From positions 21,958,701 through 22,022,700 of the forward strand of contig OY540816.1 in the NCBI GenBank assembly GCA_961205875.1: a DNA stretch of 64,000 nucleotides, written 5' to 3'. Position numbers and translations under genes: made by a program. Shown here piece by piece: positions 12,604-24,100 of this stretch. Under the pieces are notes generated by a model. It made no database searches. It was given only the letters and a program-made list of their open reading frames with translations, and had not been told where the DNA came from. Each line of letters starts with the position of its first letter. Position 1 is the first letter of the stretch. The stretch is from Sialis fuliginosa. Lineage: Eukaryota > Arthropoda > Insecta > Megaloptera > Sialidae.

Positions 12604-12834
12604 TTTCTTAATTTCAAAAATAGATATATTTTATTTTATAGTGTACTTGAAAAAATAAATTAAAATTAAAATGTATACCCATCGTAGTAAGCTTTGGATT
12701 TTTACAGCGTTATTCAGATTTCTTTATTGTTTCCACTTTTTAGTTGTCAAACTGTATTTGCTGCACTAAATATTGTTATTTCTTTGACTCTTTCGTTGCT
12801 GGTAGTGTTAAATAGTTTATATTATTTAAACAAA

Positions 12835-15674
12835 ATGGCTGATGTGTCACAAGAAGATAATACCAAGCAACAAACGGTAAATATTCAAAAAATCATTGTA
12901 AATTATAAATATATCGTTGCCAAGATTTTTTCTTTGTGAATTTTTAATATAGAATAACATATGTTTGTGAATTTTTTTACTTATTATACACAGTCTGGAG
13001 TATAATTTTTACGAAAAAAATTCTACATTTTGTACTTTTGTTTTCTTGTTTCAAATATGTTTTTTTTATTTTAATATTTGAAACAAATATTCTATTCATA
13101 AGGTTAATTTTTCGTAGTTTAAAGTTAAATAAGTATAACTTCTAACGCGTTTAATAATGCATTTTAATCTCTTAACATTTAAACATTTTTATAAACCTAC
13201 AGCAAAATGAATTAATAATTGAACCCAATCCAAATCCTGACCCTACCGATCCCTCTATAAAATCAGCTTCTTCTAAAACATCAAACAAAAAACGTGGCGC
13301 TTTGACATTGGTCCCAATCGAGGAAACTTTCCGATCAGAAAACCCTGACCAAGACCCACAGCATCTTGGATCCGGCGATACCCAGCAGATTTGGGAAGTT
13401 AGCTGTTACGAAACCGTAGAATCCGAAACGCCTAGTGTTATAAAGATTCTGGCCGAACAAAAAGACGAAAGCGATCCTTTGGAATTGGATATGGACGATG
13501 CCCAAGCTAACGAGCTGGTTGGGGAATATAGAGTAGATCCAGTTGATGGGAGGCTGGTTAAGATGCACACTGGCCAGGGTAGCTCGAATATTGTGTTTAC
13601 TTTAAGCAATGGCAATTCGTATATGGGAAATGGATATTTTCAATATATGCAGAATGAGGTTTGTAAAAAAAAGTTTGGTGACATAGTACTCTGGAACTAT
13701 AAATCATAAAAACTTCGGGGTAGTCTTAAAATGTTTGTTATTTAATCTAGTTTTATGTATCAAAATTTGAAAAAATTTAGAGGAACTGTTTAATAGATAC
13801 AGCCCTTTAAATAAAGTGGTATGTGCCTTACCCACTTACCCTTTTATACATTTACTTCTCTCTCTCTCTCACGCATAACCGACGTAAAGTGACTTGTACG
13901 TATTCATCTCTCTCTCACGCATAATCGACGTAAAAAAATCATTTGCCTGATCCTTTTGAATTATTTCAGGGGCGCTGTCTTTTTTTCATCCTGTATCTAT
14001 CTATTATTGCAAACACATGTACTTAAGTTTTCAGATAGAAAACTTTAAAATTCATACTGTTTAAATTCTCCATAACGAAATTCCAAGAAAGTAAAAATAT
14101 TTTGTTAAAAATGGAGTTTACAGTTTTAGTGTAATTAATATTTTTAATCAACAAGTGTAAATTGTATCGGTTTATATATTTGTTAGAATTCGACAAGTGT
14201 AAGGCAAGAAGAACCCCAGCAATATCAAATGCCGACAAAAAGGAAGTACAGAAAGCGAAAAAACAAAGTGCAGGTGAACACAGACAGTGATGAGGAATAC
14301 GTGCCAAAGAATTACAAAGCTCCAAAAATGTCTACATCGAGATCCTACAACCTTGAACCTCTTCCTAGTTCCACGGGACATCCTGAACCATTTGGCCCCG
14401 TGGTTCTCGCAGGACCTTCCGGATTTCATGAAGGTTCCGGAACTTCTTCCGGTTACGGGTCTTCCATGCCCCCAGCTTTAGATAATTATGATAAGGTATT
14501 TTATCTTTTTAGAGTTCCGCATCTTAAAATAAAAATAGTATTTTTCTCAGGAACGGAGAGAGGTATTAAGTTGAAATTAATAACAAATACTAATATCTAC
14601 AGTCTTATAGTCCTGTAAAAAAATCAAGTATCTAACTCAATGCAATAAAAAGATACGGCCTTTCAAATCTCATAGTACAAGTAATGAAAAAAATCAAAAA
14701 ATTTTATTAGTCTATGTAAAGACGCCTTTAAATTGGGTCCATTGTCTACGTAATTAACTATTGTCAATAATCAAGTCTTATACAATGGTACGGAACTCTC
14801 AGGGCGCGAGTTTTACTCGCATTTGTCTATTTTTGTTTGTTTGGTAGATTCTAACAGTAAGATGTGTTCTGTAAGGTTGAAGAAGTCTTGTCGGCGGCCA
14901 AGTCCTTGTTCTCGAAGAGGACACGAACGCTGTACCACTGGATGTACCCGGGAACGTCAAAGATCGAGCTGAAGAACGTTGTGATGGCTACTTGGGACAC
15001 GCTGCCTGAAACGGAGAAGCGGTTTTATATATCACAGGTTTTGGGACGTTTTGGTTATCCGGCATCTAGTCTTATGGTGAGTTGTCTTAAACGAACACTA
15101 AAGGCTTTTAGTCGGCCGATGGTTTGATCGGTTTGGCATTTGGCATGGAGATATACAGGGTGTGATTTATGTATGGAAACGGTCAAATATCTCAAAAGAG
15201 CTGGCCGATTTATATTTAATTATAAAGTCAGGCTGCTATCGCATAGTAGAACAAAGTATCGATCGATTTAAAATCTGTAATGTTTACGGAAAAAATAAAT
15301 AATATATTTTTTTATTTTTTATTATTGTTCTTTTTTCAGGTAAATCCTCAAATTGGTGGTGTTGCTTCACGTCTTCCTTATCCAGTATCAATGCAGCCTG
15401 TTAGATATTCTGATATAAATAAACAAAACCAAGATGGTGTATTGGGTGACTGCTTTACCGGTGAAGCTTCAAACGTTAACGAGTAAGGATTTATTGAATG
15501 TCTATGTATTTTTTTTCACTCTGTGTTTTTATTTTCAGCTCGAATTCTCCAGAACAACAAATCCCAATGCAAGAAGATGGAGAAGATTTTATAGATGATC
15601 CAGAATTGAATCAAGAATTGATGCAATTCAAGTATTTAAACAATCTTAATATATTATCAGTTTTGGATAGATAA
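12835..15674 (+). CDS. Uncharacterised 428-aa protein with possible HMG-box-like segment, six exons
   Basis: Exons: 12835-12876, 13203-13658, 14187-14495, 14876-15076, 15340-15482, 15539-15674; phases agree throughout and give 428 residues. Layout: Gln/Asn/Pro-rich N terminus; an acidic stretch; a region around residues 135-165 (ELVGEYRVDPVDGRLVKM); a basic nuclear-localisation-like patch (TKRKYRKRKNKVQ); a Ser/Gly/Pro linker; then a segment with HMG-box-like spacing of aromatics and charges (TLYHWMYPGTSKIELK, W, LPETEKRFY); then an acidic tail. This suggests a nuclear protein, possibly DNA-binding, but I do not recognise the family. The start of exon 4 at 14876 is the only in-phase acceptor before the open frame (TAA at 14858), so it is the weakest junction. 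The frame is also open upstream of ATG 12835 through a hydrophobic stretch lacking an ATG. A polyadenylation signal is near 15819. Confidence 0.7.
13843..13937 (+). repeat. Interspersed CTCACGCATAACCGACGTA repeat, double copy
   Basis: Two consecutive versions of CTCTCTCACGCATAAYCGACG lie in intron 2 of the HMG-like gene. Same family as 23500, 36430 (inverted) and 48294. Confidence 0.6.
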
Positions 15675-16477
15675 TTGATTGGAATATAAATTGTAGTGGT
15701 TTTAAATATGATAATATTTAAATGTGTATTTGATTTCAGGAAGAATTCTGTGAATGTAAGAAATCACTGAAATATTATTTAAGGAATTTTGTATTTGTTA
15801 ATTTTTTGTAATTTTATAAATAAAATCATTTTAAATTGTGTATTTTTAGAAGGGTTGACTTTTAGATCAATATCTTATTATAGTCGTCTACAGATGAAGT
15901 GAAGTATATATTTGTTTTCAGTAATCGGAAGTACACCAACTTCAGAGGAAGTGCTTCGTTTAAAAACAAAAAAAAAATTTTTGCTGAAAATTTTTTTTTT
16001 TAAATGGATAGATAGATGCAGGGGAGGGGAAATAACAAAAGGACTTAATTTGGGTAGCCTTTTTGGAGAACCCCTCCAAACCCTGTAACTTTTAATTCAA
16101 TAGTTTTTCTCAAAAATGCATTTCTTTAAAAATATTGCAGTCTGAAAGTTAAAATGGAACGCCTCTAAAATCATTCAGGTTCCTCTGAATTTAGACCACC
16201 AACCATCTCTAAAATTTTAAATAAAATAAATTTATTTTTGTTGATGTTTACCTACACAAATGCATCTATAGTATTCAGTAAGATAAAAATATAACTGAAA
16301 ACTATAAATTATCATTTTAATTCAAACACCGACCTTCCCCCACTCCGCTAATAAGCGGTTTACTGATTACAGTTTGTTTGTAAACACATGATAGTGTTTT
16401 ACATGCTGTAGATACGCCATGCACAATTTGGTGGACTGTTGAAGACCTCGCTCCAACACGAAAGATATTTTAGACAT
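15675..16477. other. Spacer between the HMG-like gene and GST
   Basis: Includes the HMG-like 3' UTR with AATAAA near 15819. No other feature is supported. Confidence 0.4.
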
Positions 16478-16522
16478 TCAGTATCTGTTTTATAGAAGCT
16501 GGTAGTGTTTTTTTGTATAACG
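16478..16522 (+). promoter_or_regulatory. Probable GST transcription start and 5' UTR exon
   Basis: A TCAGT arthropod initiator lies at 16478-16482, followed by a consensus donor (ACG/GTGAGTT) at 16522/16523. The acceptor TTTTTTAG at 16868 lies 7 bases before the GST ATG. No TATA box is clear. Inferred from motifs only. Confidence 0.45.
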
Positions 16523-16875
16523 GTGAGTTAATTTTACTTATTTTTGAATTGTTTCTATTTAATAATACCTAATTATATAAATATTATAAACTAATATATG
16601 TATTTCTAATTTTAATTCAACCAGTCTTTATTAAATTGTATAACATGCATAAAACATTATAAATAAATACTTTTTATCTTTATTAAATTTTGTTATCTTT
16701 TGCAGCGTCTGAAATTTGATGTTAAATATTTTTCTTTGCTATTTTAATTTTTATTATATACCTATACATTTTTTTTAAATCTCTAATTAATATACCCTTC
16801 CAAAAATATTTCTTAGTTGCAAAAAATTATCTTAATATCTGTAAAATAAATTATGTTATATTTTTTAGATAAATC

Positions 16876-18616
16876 ATGTCGAAACTAAAACTCTACTCAG
16901 TTTCCGATGGACCGCCATCTTTGGCAGTGAGGCAATGCCTCAAGGCATTGGGAGTTGATTATGAACTGATCAATGTTAATTTTAATACAGGAGAACATAT
17001 GACTGCCGACTATGAAAAGGTGTGAATAAAAAAATATAATGTATAAATGTAATATTGATGTAAAAATTGTATTTTAGAAAAACCCTCAGAAGGAAATTCC
17101 AGTATTAGATGACGATGGCTTCTTTCTTGGAGAAAGGTAAGAATATTTCAAGTCAGTCTTTCGCGGTTACAAAAGTTCAAGATTTTTAATTTTTTTTTAA
17201 TTTTCAGTAATGCAATCCTGCAGTATTTAGCAGATAAATATGGAAAAGATGATAAACTATACCCTAAAGACCTTAAAACTAGAGCCATAGTTAATCATAG
17301 ACTATGCTTCAACTTATCTACATACTACGCAAATATTTCTGCGTATACTGTAAGTATAAATAAATGAACTAATATAGCAGGGTCTCATTTTATGCGATAG
17401 ATACGTTCTACAGCAAACTGCATATAAAAAATCGCACAAAAAAAGACATTGCAAACTCAGAGATAGGTACAGTCGCATGCAGAAGTTGTCGATCAGTTTT
17501 CATTCAAATTCGCTCATCACATACTTAGTAGACTCTTCCCATTTGATTATTATAATATTTTTTAAAAAATTTCATGTACCAAACAAAGAAAGATATTTTG
17601 AAACTCATATGCTAGATAAAGAAGTACTCTTCGTTTATAGTACTTATATATATTTGAGCGATTAAATTATTATGAATTGTCTGTTTTCATTTGATTCCCA
17701 ACTCGTCGAATCAGGGAATCCCCTTAAAAGAGACCCAACTGTATTTAGGTACTTAAATAAATTTGCATTTTTTTAGATGGCTCCGATATTTTTCGACTAT
17801 GAAAGAACTCCAATGGGACTGAAAAGAACCCATATGGTTCTTGCAGTATTTGAAACTTATCTGACAAGATTAGGAAAGAAATATGCTGCAGCAGGTATGT
17901 TAATTATAATAGTCAATAAACAAATTAGTTTGTTTAAAGTTTAAATATTAGTTTAAGAGCTGATGACATATTTTTCTGCCCCATCTGAGCACTAGGCAGA
18001 TTTACGGAAACAAACAAAGATTTACGGAAACAAATTAGTTAAAGTTTAAATATGACCAACTGAAAAAAGTTGGCAATCTAAATGCAGAAATAATATATTT
18101 TTCCGATCTTTTAAAAATCAACGAAAAGTGAGAAGAGGCGTAATAAGTAAATATATTAAAACTCTCACAAACTTTTTTCCGACTTGATTTACTATTATCG
18201 TTACTGCTTATTCCTTATTCCTTATACTAAAACCTGGGCAAAGAAGAATTAAAAAACACACGTATTTCGAATAAGTGGTTCTCGAGTGATAAGCGCACTG
18301 ACGGACAGACAGACAGAGAGACAAACGTTGCGTTTTATAATATGTAAGGATATTAATAATTTTCATTATTCCAGACCATGCAACAATTGCTGATTTTCAA
18401 CTAATAACAGCAACCATGTGTTTGGAAGCAATAGATTTCGATTTTTCCCAATATAAGAACATCACACGGTGGTATAATGAATTCAAAAGCGAACACCCGG
18501 ACTTGTGGGCTATCATTGAAGGAGGAATGAAAGAAATCAAATATTTTGAAGCAAATCCACCAGATTTGTCGGGTTTAAACCATCCTATCCACCCAATCCG
18601 TAAACCTAAGAAGTAA
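16876..18616 (+). CDS. Cytosolic glutathione S-transferase (insect epsilon/delta-like), five coding exons
   Basis: Coding exons: 16876-17019, 17078-17136, 17208-17349, 17777-17894, 18375-18616; 234 residues, TAA stop. The N-terminal thioredoxin-like half has KLKLYSVSDGPPSLAVR (residues 3-19), the cis-proline motif EIPVLDD (54-60) and the glutathione-site ESNAILQYLADKYG (67-80). The C-terminal helical half has NHRLCFNLSTYY, MAPIFFDYER and TIADFQLITATMCLEAIDFD, the conserved N-capping region. It conjugates glutathione to electrophiles, typically in detoxification and oxidative-stress defence. The usual epsilon/delta catalytic Ser sits in the S-D-G-P-P stretch, where Gly precedes the two prolines, so the active residue is not certain. 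Length is normal for the family. A non-coding first exon is likely (donor at 16522). Introns 3 and 4 hold transposon remnants. Possible polyadenylation signals are at 19025 and 19034. Confidence 0.93.
17377..17745. mobile_element. Tigger/pogo-like MITE in GST intron 3
   Basis: The left end CAGGGTCTCATTTTATGCG and the right end AAAGAGACCCAACTG, next to TA, are imperfect inverted repeats (GGGTCTC / GAGACCC). The text after the left end, GATACGTTCTACAGCAAACT, also occurs in the tandem array at 61.8-62.3 kb. A 62-codon ORF inside (17477-17665) has no recognisable domain. Confidence 0.5.
17960..18350 (-). mobile_element. Helitron-like fragment in GST intron 4
   Basis: 18270-18350 is the reverse complement of the left end of the Helitron-like element at 47.0 kb: AGTGGTTCTCGAGTGATAAG, the GACAGACAGACAG run and TTATAATATGT all match. 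The fragment is inverted and its outer limit is unclear. Confidence 0.5.
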
Positions 18617-19118
18617 AAAAGACTTGATAGTGGTACCCAATATTTCTCAAGTATCCCCCCCCCCCTATCTTTAATTAAATTTAAAAAAAGTTATACTAAA
18701 GTAAATTTTTTTTTTTAAATAATTGTTTTTTTACAACCCCCCCCCTCTCCCCTCCCCAATGTTTAAATGCTGTGTGATACTTTTTTACCGATTGGGTACC
18801 TTTCATTTAATATATTTGCGTTTTTGGATGTATTCGATTTTTTAAAACTTGTTACAAATAAAAACTCATAAAAATATACAATTTTTACTTTTTTCAGTAG
18901 AAATAAACTATTATTTTCGAAGTTTCTTCAGTATTAGAGTATTATTTTATGTATAAGATTTTAAAAATACACCTATATTCAAGAATTCAGTTTTTTTTTG
19001 TATAATTACATATTTTTGTACTCGAATAAAACGAATAAAGATTTTAATTTTAATTTTATTGAATTGTTTTATAATGTAACCCTTTTACAAGCAAAATAAA
19101 TAACGCCATTATTATTTA
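18617..19118. other. GST 3' UTR and spacer
   Basis: Contains poly-C runs (18653-18665 and 18736-18746) and tandem AATAAA signals near 19025-19039 that may end the GST transcript. No other gene is visible. Confidence 0.5.
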
Positions 19119-19386
19119 TGTTCGGTATTATAAAGGAGCTTACCAAAATTAATTAAAAAGCACTTTCAACGGGGTATAAAATATTACACAGTTGACTCTG
19201 ATCATTCGAAATAATTTTTATAATATCACCATTGTTTTAATACCGTCAGTGTTTACTTACTGCGCGTGCGAGAAAATTGTCAAACACTTTATGATACTTC
19301 AAGGGAACTGTCATATTGGTTTAATACCTCATTTGAAAGTGCTTGCTAGCTAGCAAATTTTTTTAGCGCCTTTAAAATACCGAACA
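19119..19386. mobile_element. TTA-flanked MITE (PIF/Harbinger-like), copy 1
   Basis: Ends TGTTCGGTATT and AATACCGAACA are inverted repeats flanked by TTA on both sides (19116-19118 and 19387-19389). Sub-terminal AAGCACTTTCAA and TTGAAAGTGCTT are also inverted. A second copy with similar ends lies at 38009-38325. The 3-bp TTA target fits PIF/Harbinger. No ORF. Confidence 0.8.
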
Positions 19387-19562
19387 TTAGAATGGTTGAT
19401 TTCTAACTAAAAAAAATGAACAGGAAGAAAGAAGAAAAAGAAGAAATAACATTTCTACAGGCTAGTATGTACTTTAACCATAGATATATTATACATAATA
19501 GCAGCCAAAAAAGTAAATATTTGGTACAAAAAAAAAATAAAGCGAAAGACTATCTTTGTTAA

Positions 19563-19814
19563 ATGTCAGAAGACAAAGACAAAACCACTCACAAAGCTTT
19601 CTCTTATTATTTAAACATCGCTTCCGCTTACATGAAGTGCAATGGTATACCTCTCTATGTTATTATCTCTATAATTTTAACAGGTGTATTTCCATATATA
19701 TTTTTGACAGTAAGTAATTATTTTTTTTTACAAAAATATTATTATATAAAATTATGCTTTCTTTTTTAGTTAATCTATTTTATAAATAAAAATAAAACAT
19801 ATCCGATGAACTAA
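19563..19814 (+). CDS. Candidate 63-aa two-exon membrane microprotein
   Basis: Exon 1 (19563-19709) starts at ATG and ends at a consensus donor (ACA/GTAAGTAA). Exon 2 (19770-19814) follows a pyrimidine tract and CTTTTTTAG, stays in phase and ends in TAA. The product has a charged hydrophilic N terminus (MSEDKDKTTHKAFSYY), one strong transmembrane helix (about residues 31-55, PLYVIISIILTGVFPYIFL) and a short basic tail (NKNKTYP). No family is recognised. The clean short intron and codon-like composition favour a real gene, but the small size leaves chance possible. Confidence 0.5.
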
Positions 19815-20315
19815 TGTTATATATAAATTCACTTTTGATATATCGAGTGAATAAAAAATACCTCTTAAAATTCTTGTTACAATTTAGAAAGCAGTTGATG
19901 AATTTTTAAACACCTCCAGGCTGATTTTTACGAAATATAGATGATTATTTATTCTACTAAATTTTGAACTACATTAATTCATCTATTATACATATAATAT
20001 AAAATAATTTATGCTTTTTACGTTAGGTCCTCTAGAATTCAAAAAATGTTTTTAATTTTTAATGCAAAATACTTTACACGACTGTATTTTCAGTTACATC
20101 ATTTTTAAAATGTGAAAGGTAATATTTTTGATTTATTTTTTACAGTTTTTTTCATAGAAATAAACAGGTATTACCCTCCCCTTCCGGTTTTCAATTTTAA
20201 TAAACCACTTAAAATATAAATTAACAACATTTGATTTTTTCTTTCGATATCCGAAACATTTAACAAGAAAATTACAAATATTTATTTTATTTTTAGGTAA
20301 CTTTAATGTAATTTT
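19815..20315. other. Spacer
   Basis: AT-rich sequence with no ORF or repeat that I can support. Confidence 0.4.
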
Positions 20316-20515
20316 CTATAAATAATAGTCGTATTTTTCGCAGGCTTTCGCGGTTGTTATTTTGACTGAATTTGATTCAGGGGTTTCTTCTGCTATGGAA
20401 AATGACGTTTCAACTAACATTTTGTAGTCTTCTTTAAAAATGAAAATTGTGTTTTTGGATTTAGTCACTTTTCCTTCTGATATTCGTTCAGAAGCCAATA
20501 CAACTAACTGTTAGT
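20316..20515 (-). pseudogene. Orphan terminal exon or gene remnant (minus strand)
   Basis: Reading the minus strand from an acceptor at 20516 (TACTAACAG, a branch-point-like string next to AG), the frame is open for 65 codons to TAG at 20316. It encodes a Lys/Glu/Ser/Thr-rich polypeptide (SERISEGKVTKSKN, IFKEDYKMLVE, EETPESNS) with protein-like composition and no recognised domain. I found no start exon with a matching donor within 600 bp upstream. It may be the last exon of a gene whose first exon is distant, or a remnant. Part of its end (ACCGCGAAAGCCT) matches an interspersed repeat tail, which weakens the case. Confidence 0.3.
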
Positions 20516-21128
20516 AAATCATCCGTTAACCAAGATTAATTTAAGAATTAACGTTAGTTTGAAACTAGATTACTTTTTATTTTACTATAAATCCGAACGA
20601 CACTGCCTTAATTTAGGACGAGACGATATAAATTTTATTTATATGTCTCGTCTACAGTCTCAGTTTTAAAATATTATAAAAAAGAAGAAGCACTTTTCGA
20701 GAGTAAAAGTAAGATTTTTAATTTTAACACGCACGAAGAATTCTCCTCTTTTCAATACAATTTTTGTTTTTCCAATAACTGCATCCATTTGAAAATGACA
20801 GATTAGTTTCAACATCTTCCCATGGGACACCCTGTATCTTATTTAGAACATAACCTCAAAATAGTTTATTATAATGGTCCTACCAAATAAATTGATAACT
20901 TTTAACGATCCTATTATGACATAAATTATATTGCATAACTTTATGAATTTATTAATGAACTTGTTACTAATTTTTTTCGGTCTAACAACTCGCCGACATT
21001 TCAATGCAAACATTGGTATACATTAATACACATAGAGCTCTTCGTACGTCTGTTTTTTTTTGCACGCCTTCTAACCATTTCTTTGCTAAGAAATGGAACT
21101 GATGTAGAGAGTGGAAACGTATTCTCAA
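20516..21128. other. Spacer with a short perfect-type hairpin
   Basis: At about 20620-20655 ACGAGACGATATAAA is followed by its near-complement ATATGTCTCGT, a compact hairpin around an AT core. Nothing else is supported. Confidence 0.4.
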
Positions 21129-21176
21129 TCAGTCAGTTATTCTTTATCTGTTTGAATGAACAATCTGGAGGGAAAT

Positions 21177-24100
21177 ATGGTTCCAATAGTGAGTTTTTTT
21201 ATATCGTTTTTAACTATATTTATTTTTATTTGAAATTAATGGAAGAAATGTGAATTTTTGTGCCAATTTTTACAATATTTGAATTGATTTTTAAAATCGT
21301 TTTGAGTTTATTTTTAACTATATTTATTAATGGAAGCAATGTGATTTTTTGTGTCATTTTTTACAATTTTTGAATTATATTAGTTTCAATTGTATGTTAT
21401 TTACTGATTTTTTTAAATCGATTTGAGTTTATTTAATTAATGGGAGAAATGTGAATTTCAAAGTATTTAAATTAAAGATAGTAATATTAGTTTCAATTGT
21501 GAGTTATTACGTATTTTTTTTAATAGTTTTGAGTTTATTTTATATTATGTTAGAAATGTGAAATTTTGTGGCAGATTTTATGATATTTTTAAAATAAATA
21601 TGGTAATTTTAGTTTCAATTGTGGATTTTTTTGAATTGTTTTGAGTTTGTTTTATTAATTAGTTGAAATGAATAATAGAATAAATAAATTGTTATTAAGT
21701 TAATGGAAATATGCGATTTTTTAATCAAAAGAAGAAGAAGAACAAAAGTGTGGTTCAATTTAAAAGCTTTATTTATTTTCTGTTAACAAATTAAATAATA
21801 TTTTTTACGTGTGTTATTATTAATAAAAAGTGAGAGTTTAAAATTATTGATATTACAAATATTTTAGTATGATGAAAATGTATTTAATATGTATGGAAAT
21901 AATACTAATTATGCGTGATTTTAAAAGTAATTACAGAATGTGTCATTTAATTACGTTAAGCAACAGTTTCTAAGGTCATATAAATTGTACCATGTGTTCT
22001 TAATTTTAAATACTTATATACTTACAATATGGTTTAACTATTTTTTGATTCAAGATATAAAATGATACTTATCACCTACCCCCTACCCCCCCCCCCCCCC
22101 ACAAAAAAAATTATTTATTTGTTATAAAAAAATGATTTCTTGTATATTTATATATTTTTTGAAAAAATCGAATCATTTTTACAAAAATTTCCTTTGTCTT
22201 ATTGAGAATTTAGATAGGTGCAGTTATATATAATTAAATTAATTATTGAGAATGTTCTAGTATTGAATCATTCGTAATATTCTAAAATGTGAATTGAACT
22301 TTTTAATTATATATATCAGCACATATCTACATTTAATTCCCAAGATACTGTTTCAATTAGAATAAAGAATTTATCTGAGAAATATTGCATTTTAATTTTA
22401 AATTCAACAATGCGAAAATTATATAGGTAGAAAATAATATTATTTAAAACGCCCTCTTTCATTGTTACGTCACATTTTGCGAGTGTGTGTGTGCGTCAGT
22501 CTGATCTAATAATCGTGCCAAAGATTAATTCTCAATGTCTAGTTTAAAATGAAAGTGTGCTTCTAAAATCTAAGTTTCCTATATAATCTAAATAATCTAG
22601 TACGTGTTACACAACTGAACGTTAAATGTCGCGAGGGGGGAAGCGGTAGGAGACGGGGAAAACGCACCCAAGGCGTGGTCGAGGTCCAATTGTTTTAATT
22701 TATTTATCGAAGAAAAAAATCATGAACTTTTTATTGTTGATGTTAATATTAGATTCAGAAATAACAATTGTTATACAGTAAAAGCTCTTTATTCGCGGGG
22801 TATATGTTCCATAAATATGCCGCGAATACAGAAACCGTGAATACGGAATGGTAGTTTATATGGGATTATAGGGGATACGTTCCTAGGTGACAAAATAAAT
22901 AAACAAATACAATATAAAAAAATCAATTTAATTGAAGTTTTTGACCATATTGATTAATTATTATCTTCAGGCTTAGGCAATGGTTTAAAGAATTTTGTAA
23001 TTTTTTCTTGCTTGGCAGTTTTTAAAAGCTCCTTCAATTCAGATTGATATTCAGCAGTGGCATTAGCAATTTGCCTCTTAAAAATAAGACTTCGTTCCAT
23101 AGACGGATCAATTTTCATAAAGAAATCACAAAGCTCATTTGCCATTCTTAAACCTTCACTAAGATTTTTCAAATTAAATGTCACGTTTCCTGATTAGATC
23201 CGCGAATAAAGAAATCTTTAGCCGCGAATATAGGAATTGGGTCGCATTTTTTTAATCCGCGAATAGTGAAAACGCGAATGAAGGAAGCGCGAATAAGGAG
23301 CTTTTACTGTACAGTAAAATAAGCAATAAGGGAAAAAGTGGTGTGTACCTCACCTAAATAAGCGTACGGTTGAAGTGAAACTTCTTTTGTTTTCATCAAC
23401 CATACGAATTAAATACACAAATAAAGTAAAATATTATTAAATTAATAGCCAAACGTATTAGTAGTGGCTTGTATGCCTGCGCTATTCACCATTACTCTTT
23501 TATACATTTACTCATCTCTCTCTTACGCATAACCGACGTACAGTGGCTTGTATTGTGACTTATACTATATACTATATACTATATACTTATACTATCTACT
23601 CACGCATATGCCATACTTTCCTTACTAAAAAAAAAATGTTCCTAAACAAAAAAATGGTAATCTTTTACAGGGTACTTACCAAATTATATTTTGTTGTCTA
23701 TAAATGTGTCCCAAATCAACCACTAATTAAATAAGCTTCAGAAAAAGCCCATTCCCGCATCGGAACAATTATTTTTTCCTTAATGGGCGATTAAATTATA
23801 CAATTTAAGAAAAAAATTATAATTTCGATAAGAAAAGTATAAACCTTAAATTATCTTGAAAAATACATACGTCCTACGAAAAAACTTTACTGGACCTTTT
23901 TGGAAGCTTATTTAATGAGAAATGACATGATAAGCAATTTCTTAAATACCAACGGAAATATTTCTATGGAAATTTTTGGTTTGCTTTTGTATTAATTTTA
24001 AAAATCACTCTTCCAGATATTCTTCTTGGCGATTGCCTTCACAAAGGCCCAGTACATGAACAATTACCCAACAGTCTACGGAGGGATGGAGTACAGGTAT

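Noticed and set aside
12694-12834. Hydrophobic N-terminal extension of the HMG-like protein
   Set aside because: Open frame but no in-frame ATG; looks like 5' UTR. The ATG at 12835 is preferred.
20618-20656. TATAAATA on the minus strand as promoter of the orphan exon at 20316-20515
   Set aside because: It is the core of a short hairpin, and no ATG exon with donor lies between it and the exon.
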